64,000 bases of DNA from the NCBI GenBank assembly GCA_002118135.1, contig BDIU01000028.1:6711-70710 (forward strand), read 5' to 3'. The translations under genes were made by a program, and so were the position numbers. The stretch is from Trebouxia sp. TZW2008. Lineage: Eukaryota; Chlorophyta; Trebouxiophyceae; Trebouxiales; Trebouxiaceae. Every line of letters begins with the position of its first letter. Within the stretch, counting starts at the first letter, position 1. The notes beneath the pieces are model-generated. The model was not told the origin of the DNA. It saw only the letters and a list, made by a program, of their open reading frames with translations, and did no database searches. This document shows positions 50,101 through 60,222 of the stretch, piece after piece.

Positions 50101-53043
50101 GCAGAAGCAGACTGGTGATGGTGCTGCAGAGCCACAGGTACTTTGTTCAGTGACCGAAGGGCTCATGTCTTTGCTGCAACGCTCTCTGGATCATCAATGC
50201 ATGTTTTCTGGTAGCGTCAATGCATGCTCTCTGCAGCCTGTTTGTGAGCAAGCAACAGCTTCCCTCAGTCTGTATACTTGTGCAAAGTGGATGGAAATGG
50301 CTGGTGTCCTCTAGTTACCTCAACTGACAGTGCTAGATGCCAGTGCCAGATTGTCCAGCAAACGGGCACTCATGCACGACAACGCATGCTAGTTGGGCTA
50401 AAAGGCCTTGCTAGATTTGTATAGTCACCAACTTACTCTCTTTCAGCAACCCAGTCTGCTATCTAGCGTGCAGTCGAGACTCCTGGCCTGCAGTCTCCGA
50501 TGGCGTGCTGTGCGCTGATCCATCTCATTACTCTGAAAGACGCACTCTCATGTGCAAATGGCGCATACTGGTAGCCTTTTCGTTGTTGGCGTAACGTGCT
50601 CCTGTCGGTTGATGAGTCAGCAAGCCTGAAGCGTGCAGCAACAGTATGCATGCAGTTTGTCAGCATTGGACTGTTTAGATCTCTGCACATGCACAGGCCC
50701 AAATGTGGCTTCCGCAGTTTGTCCACGCAGCTGCACATGCTACTGTGAGCACAAGATCATCAGAAATAGAATGCAGTCCTTCAGGGACGGCATGTGAGCA
50801 TATAGCGCCAGCATCGTTCAAATAACAAGATCTGTTCCAATAGTCTGCATGCTTGTAGTCATGGAAGGTGATGTCACGTGACATGCAGGGTGAGGGGAAG
50901 CAGTAGGAATGGCATTCACAGTTCCTCCTTCCACTTTGGCTGTGACTGCCTGTCTTAAGCCAGATTCAAGCAGGCCCATCATACATAGCATCTGGCAAGG
51001 CCTTTGAGTCTACCTAGCACGCAGTTTCATAGCTGAGATGTCCTATGACTTGAACAGCGGACTCTGGTCTGACCTCCAGCAGATGCTATCTTGCAGTATC
51101 GGAGATCTTGAGTGGAGTCGGTTTGACTCTACGCATCATGAACACATAGATAGATAGATCCTGCACAGAGTCTGTGTGTCTGAAAGCTTTGCAAGTGGCT
51201 GGATTGTGGCTTGCAGGCTGAGACTGAAGTGATGGTGATGCCGTGAACAAGCTGTTCTGGCAAGACAGGTCTTGAGCCATACACACCTAGCACTTGCATT
51301 GACCATTGTCGTGACCATCACAGTCACGGGAAATGATCATGACCAATGTTGTCAATCATGCAGGCTGAGGGGGAACGGGAGGGATGGAAGTCTGCCTTGG
51401 CACGCGCCAGGGGTGAGAAGGTGCTAGATGATCCCAAGCTGCTCAGGAAGTAAGCACTCCTAACTTGACATTAGTCATAAGCTGCATGCTTGCTACATGT
51501 GAGATCCAATGACCCCTGCTAGGTGCATTCAGAAGCAGTGAATGTTTTCAAGGAAGCAGTCCCGTTTGTTCATGTAGATTGCTTGTAGTGCATGAACACC
51601 TTGACACAAACAAACAGATTGATGCCCATAGGCAAACTTGTTGCGTTTTGGATGCATGAAGGAGTGCTTGTTAGTCCCACCAACAGGATTGTGATGTTCT
51701 GCCTATGATGTGAGGACACAAGTCACACAGGGTCCATTTGAATAGAGCCTAAACGATATTTCTGCCTGTTTGATGCCACTTTTCAGCTTTTTGGGCCGAT
51801 TTTGGCTGTGTTGATCTTCTGCCTACAAATATTATTGGCATTGAAACCTACTGCATGCAGACTCATCTGCATTGCATTTGATGCTGCCATGCAATGCCGT
51901 TACCATGCTATGCCTGCATCATCTGCAGCTACTGCAGACATGGCAAAATTGAGAGACAGTCACCAGTACAACAGTCACATCTACTGTACTTCAATCAATC
52001 AATCAATCAACCAATCAATCAATCTGTCCTTGGGACCCAACAGTGGGGCTAACAGACAATGTCAACAATGAATCAATACAAATCACACCTAAACTTGCAT
52101 GTTGTATGCTATCATCATCATTTTCATGCTTGGCGACAAGAATTCATGACCTACTAGGTGCGAGAAGCAGCAGCACACTGCCTGGAAGTGGTTCTGTCTA
52201 AGCTGTTTTGTACTTTTTTGTGCTTTGCAGTTCTCTGAGGAAGAAGACTAAGCTGTGAGCACTTGCAGGTCAGAGAGCCACATTTGCCGTGTAGTCATAT
52301 TGAGTCATGCTGTGTGCTGTGCAGGTCTTTGAAGAAGGAAGCAAAGCTGAAGGAGAAGAAGAGCAATGCCTGGAAGCAGCGGCAAGGGGAACAGAAGCAG
52401 GCACAGGCCAAGAAGCAGAAGAAGTATGCGAGCATGCAATGCTTTCACTGTTACTCTGCATGACACAATATTTTGACTGTTTTGCACTGGAGCTGCTGTC
52501 CCTGAGATCTTGCGCATGCTGATTGTGAGAAAGGACAGCATGGTCTCAGGTTCAATTGGGCATGAGTATCTGTGACATGACTCACACCTAAGCTGATGCA
52601 TACGTTGCACAATTTTGTGCAAAATTGTGCACAGACTGTGGATGTCACAGGTGCTGTTGCTGTTGCTGTTGCTGACACTGCTGCACCTGTGAGCTGTGTT
52701 TGAAGCTGAAGCTGCTGTGACAGGACGGCTGCAAGGCAACATCATGTCAGCATTTGTGTATCAACTTGCAGGCGTCAAGAGAACTTGAAGAGCAGGGGCG
52801 ACACTCAAGCTGATGCATACATATTGCACAATCTTGCACAGAATACAAAATTTGCAATTCCTGCTGCTGCTGCACCCACGCTAAGCGGTAGCATCATGTT
52901 CAGCATTGTGTGCCACTTGCAGGCGCCAAGAGAACTTGAAGAGCAGGGCTGACACTAAGAAGGCCCACAGGGTGGAGAAGCGTGAGAAGAAACTGATGCG
53001 CGCTGGCTTTGAAGGGCGTCGCTCTAGCTTCATCAACTCTTAG
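47109..53043 (+). CDS. SURF6: SURF6-like nucleolar protein
   Basis: Seven exons join in phase to 370 residues: 47109-47481, 47644-47696, 48314-48480, 49924-50137, 51364-51449, 52325-52423, 52923-53043, stop TAG. The protein is very rich in Lys, Gln, Ala and Glu. SURF6 hallmarks: the LQQKLQERLQALRDQRHADA segment at the second/third exon junction, an FGKMDMGS stretch in the fourth, the W-x3-ALARARGEKV-x-DDPKLL motif in the fifth, a Lys-rich run with NAWKQR in the sixth, and the C-terminal MRAGFEGRR. SURF6 (Rrp14 in yeast) acts in the nucleolus in pre-rRNA processing and large-subunit assembly. The first exon has an acidic Ser/Asp patch. Introns hold echoes of exons 3, 6 and 7 and a cluster of dispersed repeats. 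Confidence 0.9.
48160..48245 (+). repeat. Upstream echo of SURF6 exon 3
   Basis: About 70 bases from TATGCAGGCATTGAGGGACC onward copy the exon at 48314 with its acceptor, then run into a GATCATCATCAT-like tract. Confidence 0.92.
48850..49140. repeat. Two dispersed repeat copies in opposite orientation
   Basis: 48850-48930 reads AACAAGCCAGCCTGGCCAAA then CACACACACCTAGCAC; 48985-49140 reads GGTGCCAGGTGTGTCTGG then AAGGCTGGCTTGTTCTGAG and shares TTCAACTGTT and GTCACTCCAGA with the copy at 37455. They could also pair as a long hairpin in RNA. Confidence 0.65.
49515..49865. repeat. Two more dispersed repeat copies
   Basis: 49520-49600 (CGCCAGGCCAGCTTGTTCTG, plus orientation) and 49798-49858 (AACAAGCCAGCCTGACGAGA, minus orientation), both in SURF6 intron 3. 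Confidence 0.65.
51238..51300 (-). repeat. Dispersed repeat copy (candidate SINE), truncated
   Basis: GAACAAGCTGTTCTGGCAAG with CATACACACCTAGCAC, in SURF6 intron 4. Confidence 0.55.
51990..52022. repeat. AATC simple repeat
   Basis: About eight AATC units in SURF6 intron 5. Confidence 0.9.
52220..52825 (+). repeat. Upstream echoes of SURF6 exons 6 and 7
   Basis: 52225-52270 copies the exon 6 start (CTCTGAGGAAGAAGACTAAG versus CTTTGAAGAAGGAAGCAAAG). 52768-52815 copies the exon 7 start with its CTTGCAGGCG acceptor (real exon 52923). Confidence 0.78.
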
Positions 53044-53981
53044 GCATAGATTTCCATGCTCTGGTCGCCAATTCCAGCGTATTGAGTGCTGCATGGCTAG
53101 AGAATCAGGACTTTGTTGAAGTGTTGCTTGGTGTGGTTGAGAGAGCAATGGCAAATGGTAGATCTCAAATGAATACTTTGACTGTTTAAGCACGATTATG
53201 TCACATTCCTAACCATTGGAATTGTCAGTCAAGCAGGATAGGGCAGCTGCTGGGCAGTGCGAGGTTCTTTATGTTCTGCCAGACGGTCCATGAAAAAGCG
53301 TTGCAGTCACCTTCAAGCTGCCAATGTGGCTGGCATGCATGTGACCAGGATGCGCTTTACTGCAGATTCAGTGAACATGCATCAACACTGTCATGGTCAC
53401 AGGTGCTGCCAAGGCTTGATTGAACATGCTACTGTGTTTGCTGTCACACTGTGCCAGATTCAAATTTGAGGTTTATCAGAGCTCCTGGTGTGTTTTAAAC
53501 AAGCTGCATGCTGCTTTTGACAAAGTAACAGGCGTAGGCTTTGCACAAATGAGATCTGCGCGAGATTTAAGCTGTCACATCATCTGCTGTGTATCAGCGC
53601 CAGACTTTCAAGCCGTATTCTAGAATTCAACTGGAGTTCGAAGTCAGACGCAGACGTCAGGACGCTCATGGGGCCATTGTTGTCCGTGCGTTGGTGCGAG
53701 GCCATGCTGTGAGACTTGCGTGGGGCGCGGCGTAGGGTTGCGTGACCTACGGGATTTGCCCGTTGCAGCATCAGCGCTCCGAGAGTGACGATCTGTCATC
53801 CAGCAACCACTCGCACAAGCCAGAAAGCAGCACAGATCCCGGAGCGCCTGCAGTTCAGGTGAGGCTACGCACGGCTGCTTGCATTTTGCGTGAGCGTTGC
53901 GTTTGCTTGATCGCGTTGAGGTGAGCAGCTTCCGATACTTTGGTTTGCTCGTGCCAGATCTCCGCACATCCCTTGCCCTGA
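53044..53981 (+). other. Spacer between SURF6 and the peroxiredoxin-like gene
   Basis: No coding region recognised. A CAGGTGAGG site at 53857-53865 could be the donor of a 5' UTR intron of the downstream gene. The last 350 bases are rich in CG, as expected of its promoter and 5' UTR. Confidence 0.4.
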
Positions 53982-56323
53982 ATGCCGACACTACTTCCGT
54001 TCGTACGTGGAGGTGCTACCAAGAAAGCCAAGTCCGCAGTCAAGAGCGCAGCCAGCGGTAGCGGCAGCGGCACCGGCAGCAGCGGCCAAGGAGGAGGAAT
54101 GCAAGCTTTCCAGAAGAGGTTTGGTGGTGGAGGCCAGAAGCCAGGCCCGGAGGAGGCAGCACAGCAATTGGCCGGCAAGAGGCTGATCCCTGGTCAGGGT
54201 CTGCCCCACGTCGTGCTGCACACAGTGCAGGTAAGCTAGCTACCTGAACTCACCATGCCTCGGGACGCGTTCAATAGTGAACATGTTGTGTACTGCTCGC
54301 AATGCTGCGCCGAGTGTGTGATCTGGCTCGGCGTCACATCGATCTGCATTTGCATGTGGGATTTGCTCGTCAGGTCGGCAGCTGTAAGCTCAGCGGGCCA
54401 GCAGTGTTGCTATGCATGTGCTTAGTAAGACTCGTCTTTGTGTCGGACTTGCCGCTGCCTGCTTCGTTTGCACCCGTCGGCTGCATGCACATATGTTTCT
54501 ATGGCAGTACGCATAATCGCAGCCATCGGCATCTCGCTACCTGACGCACCTTGCTACCTAGATCTCCTTTTCGACACAAGCGTTAGCCGTCAGCTCGCAG
54601 TAGCCACACTCTGACGCATAGCAGCGTCAACTACTTTTTGCAGCGATCTCACCTCGTGCCTGATCTCGTATAGGGAGGTGTCATTGAGGTCGGTGCACCC
54701 ACCGGCAAGTGGCAGCTGATTGTTGTGTACCGTGGCAAGCATTGCCCGGTCAGCCGCAACTACCTGGCCAGTCTGCAGCAGATCATCTACGAGTTGGATG
54801 ACCTCGGTGTGGAGGTCCTTGCTTTGACAGCTGATGGCAGAGAGAAGGCTGAGGCATTTGTAAGTTTTTAGCTTGCTGCTATCACTTGCAGCCCTAAGCC
54901 TGCTAGCCTTGCAACACACAGGGGATGTGCTTGCTGGTGCAGCGCACAGTCAGACTGTAGAACTTTCACCATACTAGCTGCTCAGTCTGTCTTGCAATTA
55001 TGTGCTGCAGCAGCAGTGTACCGCAAATCTTGATTTGATAGAACTCGTGGTGACCTCTGTGTGGTCTCACCTGCAGTACACCATATTGTGGCATATAATC
55101 TTGGCATGACATAGCAGCATTTGGCTGTCCCTACATTTCCATGCAAGTCTTATGTTTGTCATCTGCACAGCATGGCTGCCAATGTTTGTGTCTGGATCTC
55201 CTTTTACTGTGTTGACATCTGCCATTACGTATGCTGGCTCCCTTGTGCATGGTCGCACTGCAATCAGAGTTTATTCCCTCAGAAGTTGATTGTGCCTGCC
55301 CCAATGTGTGTGTGCTGTGGCTTGGGGCACATACACCTGGCTCTTGTGCTAGAGCATACCATATGCTGTTATCCACTGTCAACATGTGCATGCAGTTAGA
55401 GAGCCTTATCACAACTGATGACCTTTACATCCTTTGTCAATGGCTGCCTGTTGCATGCCAACAGCTGACCTTGTGCACAGTTCAGAGCTGTGTCACATCT
55501 GATGTTTGTGCTGTTGCTACTTGCTTGCCTGTTGTGCTGACAACTGATGTGATGTGCAGTTGGACAGCCTGCGTGCCACCACTGAGACCAAGGAGATCAC
55601 CTACCGTATTGCCTACGGCCTCAGGCTGACTGACATGCACCGGTGGGGCCTGTACGTCAGCAACCCCCGCAACATCAGGGAGACTGAGCACCCCTTCCCT
55701 GAGCCCGCCATGTTCCTGATCAACCCTGAGGGACAGGTGCAGGTGGCTGAGTACTCCAACTCCCCCTTCTGCAGGCCTGACCTGCGTATCATGATTGAGG
55801 GTAAGTTCTGTTTACTGCTGTTTTCGCTTGCAGCATCAGCATGCTGTGCTTCTATCTGCTGTGCTTTGCAGCTGCGATGCTGTGCGTCCTTACACCAGTT
55901 TGGTGGTCTGACATGCATGTGCTTCAAGCAGCAGCCTCTTTGCAGAGGTCTGGTGCTGTGCGCCAGGCCTGCCATGTGTGTAGTGCAACTGCACTATGTA
56001 TGACTGTCACAGGCACAAGCTTGTGTATCTGGAAACTGGCCCCAATGAATTATTACCGCTCATGTAAGTCACCATGCGCTCCCTAGCAATGTGGGGCGCT
56101 CATGTAGCTGTAATGTTGTTTTGAGGCTTGCATCCATTGGAACACAGCTGACTGCCCTCACAGGCTTCGTGCACAGCAAGCATGTTGCAAGCGTGTCTCA
56201 CATGCACAGCAGCTGGCATTGAAACGTTTTGTGCGCTTCATGACCGTTCACTGTCATGTCACAGGTATCAGATACATTGAGGAGAATGACTACCCAGTCA
56301 GGGGTACATACGGCTTCCACTAG
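53982..56323 (+). CDS. Peroxiredoxin-like (AhpC/TSA-type) protein
   Basis: Four exons join in phase to 244 residues: 53982-54230, 54674-54859, 55560-55800, 56265-56323, stop TAG. After a Gly/Ser/Lys-rich N-terminus of about 55 residues comes a thioredoxin fold. The strand LIVVYRGKHCPVSRNYL holds a CPxS motif at the position of the peroxidatic Cys; ELDDLGVEVLALTAD and a later PAMFLINPEGQVQ match the fold's next strands. The only other Cys of the fold (SPFCRPDLR) lies near the C-terminus. This fits the peroxiredoxin-like family with an R/K-x-x-CPxS active site, thought to reduce peroxides through thiols. The C-terminal RGTYGFH is also family-like. The N-terminus has no clear transit peptide, so location is open. 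Its third exon is noticeably G+C-rich and codon-biased, suggesting strong expression. Confidence 0.85.
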
Positions 56324-57180
56324 ATACCATGACACAGTGGGAAGGGGCAGTTGGTGACACAGAATTGGTTACTGGTTTTTGTCAGGGTGTACAGAGTAGG
56401 AGCTTAGTCATGGCAGGATGCTGGTGCTGATGTGTAGCTTTACGCTATGATGACCTGTGCACCAAATCAGAACAACATGTTATTATTGCTATAGACAGCA
56501 AAGTCTGTCATTGCCACCTCGTCATGCTGTGTTACACCCTGCTGTGTTTTGACAATTTGACGTGAATCAAGCCTTGACCTCTCAATGGCACCGTCCAGAG
56601 TCTTATGACCAATAGCAGTGAAATGTTCTGTGCAGCTTATGTATGTGTGGCCAATTGTAAGAAGTCTTGTTCACCTTTCAAGTGAGTGCCCAAGGGCATA
56701 GTAGTTCACACCTTTCTGCCTGCTACTACCTTGCAATGGCATGTGCATGATTGGCTGAGCTCGCGTCGGCTGCATTGCATCATTCGAGTAATAGGCATGT
56801 TTGCGTTCAACCAGTCAGCCACTGGATCAGCTGTCGTGCGGGAAGGTTGTTAGACAGCTTTTCCAAAATCGAATCCCATACAGATTTTGTTGCTTCCTGA
56901 TGACGCAAATGTTCTCACGATTTACACTCACACGTTCACCATGGCACACACAACTCAGGCAGAAGGTGCAAGCTGCAGGTCATTGTTTACACAGCAGGCA
57001 CATCACAAGGCTTGCAGTCGAGAAACACGAACATATCAGCCTGCACTGCTCAAGCCCAGACTACTGTCGGCAAATACATCAAAATGCTGTTGACAACTGG
57101 ACTCATGTCCTGTGGAATGCTGCGGAAGTTTGTATTCATCACTGCATGTAGAGGCTCCCCAAGCTAAGCTCAGGCAGATT
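56324..57180. other. Spacer between convergent peroxiredoxin-like and DHAR genes
   Basis: Holds the two 3' UTRs. I see no gene; open frames near 56800-57150 have no codon pattern or motif. Confidence 0.5.
56656..56660 (+). terminator. Possible poly(A) signal of the peroxiredoxin-like gene
   Basis: TGTAA about 330 bases after the stop codon; the chlorophyte polyadenylation motif, but short enough to occur by chance. Confidence 0.25.
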
Positions 57181-59370
57181 CTATGAGTCTTCCTGGAGCT
57201 TCTTGACCTTGAGGTTCCAGCCATCTCGTACATACTGCTCTGTGTAGTATGTCTTCTTCCAGCTATCACGCTCTGACATGCGTCCCATCCAGGCATGCAA
57301 TGCCTTCAAATCTGAAGGTACTTGCCATCCCTACGCAGCATGACTTACGTCAAATCTGGCACAGTCAGAATCTGCCAGTCTGCTGAAACTGCATGCATCT
57401 CATTACACAAGCAGCAGCTCCAGAGCACAATGCTCAAAAGCACTGTTAGCCTGCTGCAAGTGTCTGCTACCTACAGCAGGTCTGACTGACTGCTATTGGC
57501 AGCTTGTGGTGATGCCCTACAGTTGAAAGGTCTACATTTTGCAAAACAAGCAGGTCAGGTTGAAGTTGCATCAGGGTTGAGCTTTGGCTTGGCTTCAAAA
57601 CACTTTTCTCTGCATTTCTGCATGTGCTGCAGCGATGCACATCAGCCCAGACTTTGCAGCAAGTTATGTCATGTGTTCACAGCCTGGAAATATTCAGCAT
57701 GCCCTGCACAGAAGAGTTGGGTGTGCCTGTGTGTAGACAGGAGTTGCTGCAAATGTACAGCTGACATGTGGCCACTATAGTGCATAGCCTCGGTGACTAC
57801 CCAATGTATTGACATGACGTGCCAGGCAATCTGACTGAGTCAGTAATGCATTGCACAGCGCCAAATCGTTTTCAACACTTTGCCATGGCCATGCGAATTG
57901 TCAAGTGCCATGCGATGCATTCGTGACAGTGCTCAATGTTGTACAGCATTCATGTGATGCATTTGAGTCGCTGCTCAGCATGCTGCGACCACCATGCAAT
58001 GCACTGGTCAAAGCCCGCAGCATTCCACATGCGCTATGCAGTGCATGAAGAGCTTATCAGCACCAAACTTGAGCGACCTTGACGAACAAGGTTTGTCCTT
58101 TCCTTGATTGGCGATGAGGCTATGAAAGATCAACAGCATACCTTGACTTCGTCAGCGCCAATCTTGATGTGCTTGATCTTGGGCGCCATTGACAGGTCTG
58201 TGGCGCATACATCATCGCCACCAAAGAAGGGCTTTCCAGACTTCTCAAGGTGGTCATTCACTCCCTGGAGCTCTGCTAGCAGGGCTTGCTTCTTCTTGTC
58301 CTCATCTGCTCCAGGCTTGCTGGTCAGGAACTCAATGAATTTGGTGGGGAACAACTCCTTGCCCCTGAAGAATGCTCATGAGAGGATCAGGAAAGCCTCA
58401 CTCAGAGGCCAAGCACAAATTTATAGTGCATGCCAGTGTCTTGGTCACAACTGAGCTGCCAATAATTTGGTACGTGCATTTGCCAATACTGCCCTTTGGG
58501 CTTGCCAGGGTTGTGGCTGCAAGTCTACTTGAACTTAGCCCATGTCCAACACATGCAGACAACAAAGTGATACCACATACAATGTCTTGACATGCAATGC
58601 ATGTCTGCAGGAGCTTGCAGCATGCAGCAGTTGCATGCATGTCTAGAGCAGCAACTCACACTTGGGGACACTCGTCAGGCTTGCCAAGCTTCTTCTTGTC
58701 TGGGTACTTGTCCTCTAGGTATGGAACCATCTTGTCACTGTCGTACAGCCACTTGCCGCTTTCATTCTCTTTCATGAATGGGATTTGCTTGTTGCCGTCG
58801 CATACATCTTTGATCCTGTAACACACACACAAGGTCAGACGCTCTGGCATGAGTGCAACAATGTGTGTGGCCAAGTTTGCATGCTTACAGGGCGAAGGCA
58901 TTGGAGGGTACAGGAGGATTACCAGTCTGGCATTTTCTGCTCATCAAGCAAGTTCTTGTGATAAGAGATGCCCTTCTCTTCCATAGTCATCATCATACGG
59001 TGAGAGAAAGGACCTGCAGCAGACAACTCCAAGCTGATCAGCCAACTTTGATCAAGAGCCTGAGTGCAAATGCCACGCAACATGCAAGAGCGACACAAGG
59101 CGACATGCTGCGAAATCGTGGAACGAATGCAACTCGCAATGGCATATACGACATAGGATCCTTACAATCGCCAAGCTCGTTCTTCTCGGGGCTTCCCTTC
59201 ACCCAGATGTCGTAAGTAGCTTGAGCCATGGTCGCGAACTGACGCCTGGAAAACGCTCGACTAGAGACTGGTCTGCGCCTGAGCTGTCTTGATCCTGCTC
59301 CCGCGCAGAAAGGAGTTGTCAGTCTGTTGCTTGCTGTCAGGCCAGAGCGCATCATATTCGCACAGGCCAT
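57181..59370 (-). CDS. DHAR: Dehydroascorbate reductase (GST superfamily)
   Basis: Five exons join in phase to 274 residues: 59370-59166, 59013-58923, 58815-58660, 58364-58142, 57330-57181. The first ~47 residues are Arg/Ser/Ala-rich, a likely plastid transit peptide; a second Met (MAQATYDIW) could start a cytosolic form. The GST N-terminal domain has the DHAR active site CPFSHR, with the nucleophilic Cys codon split by intron 1. NKQIPFM (cis-Pro) and SDKMVPYLEDKYP (glutathione-binding Ser-Asp region) follow. The C-terminal helical domain has GDDVCATDLSMAPKI as in plant DHARs, ending with WNLKVKKLQEDS. The enzyme regenerates ascorbate from dehydroascorbate with glutathione, in the ascorbate-glutathione cycle. 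Confidence 0.93.
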
Positions 59371-60222
59371 ATCGGTGCAGGGATGCAGAGCACTGTACCT
59401 TCACTCAGATCAAATGCCAAATGTTCAAGCCTGACGCCGATCTCTAAACTGCTAGGATAACGCTGGATCCTAAGATGCGCAAACTGCAACCGGAGCGTGG
59501 TCGAGGTCACATGAAGCCTACGTGCCAAGCAAGTGTGGCCCTAATTGACTGATAATTCACAGCTGCGGCATCTCAGACCTTTTGGCAAGCAGTACAGTTG
59601 CAGTTGATAGCAGCAACGCTGGTACAGCTTTTGCATGAACAGCAGCAACCCTAGTACAAATCGCATGTACCAAGCATGCTTGCTGGATGACTTGTGTTAC
59701 AGCAGTGCTGGCCCATGAAAACATCAGTGAAGCCAGGGAAAGCAGACGCATGCATATGTCTCTGAATGTCAAGATGGTGCATTTACGCTTGTGAGCAATT
59801 CTGAGACTGAGATCAGGCAGTACACTGCAGAGAAGTGATAACAATGACAAAATTTTGCTGTCAGATATTCGTTCAATCCTCTGCTACTGTGACACCATTC
59901 ATGATCAACAACACAATACTGGATGTTCACATCTACTGTTGACAACAGATGAACAGCTTTGAGTTTGCTGCCTTGAGCACTGTGACTCGCTGATTACAAT
60001 AAAGAAACACACTAGTTGTGATAATAGAGTCACAGTAGCAGTGTATTGTCACCGGGAGAGAACAATATTGGCTATGACTATGACATAGAGTCATAGCTGT
60101 AAGCATTGGTTGCAGACATAGCAATTGCAACCCATGTGCTGCAACGCTCAGCGTAGTCATCAAAAAGCACGGTGTAAGTAGGTGCCAAAGACACAACAGC
60201 AGGCCAAAGCACAACTGCTGCT
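59371..60222. other. Spacer between DHAR start and the 3' end of the membrane protein gene
   Basis: Should contain the DHAR promoter and the 3' UTR of the upstream gene. No coding region or motif that I can support. Confidence 0.45.
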
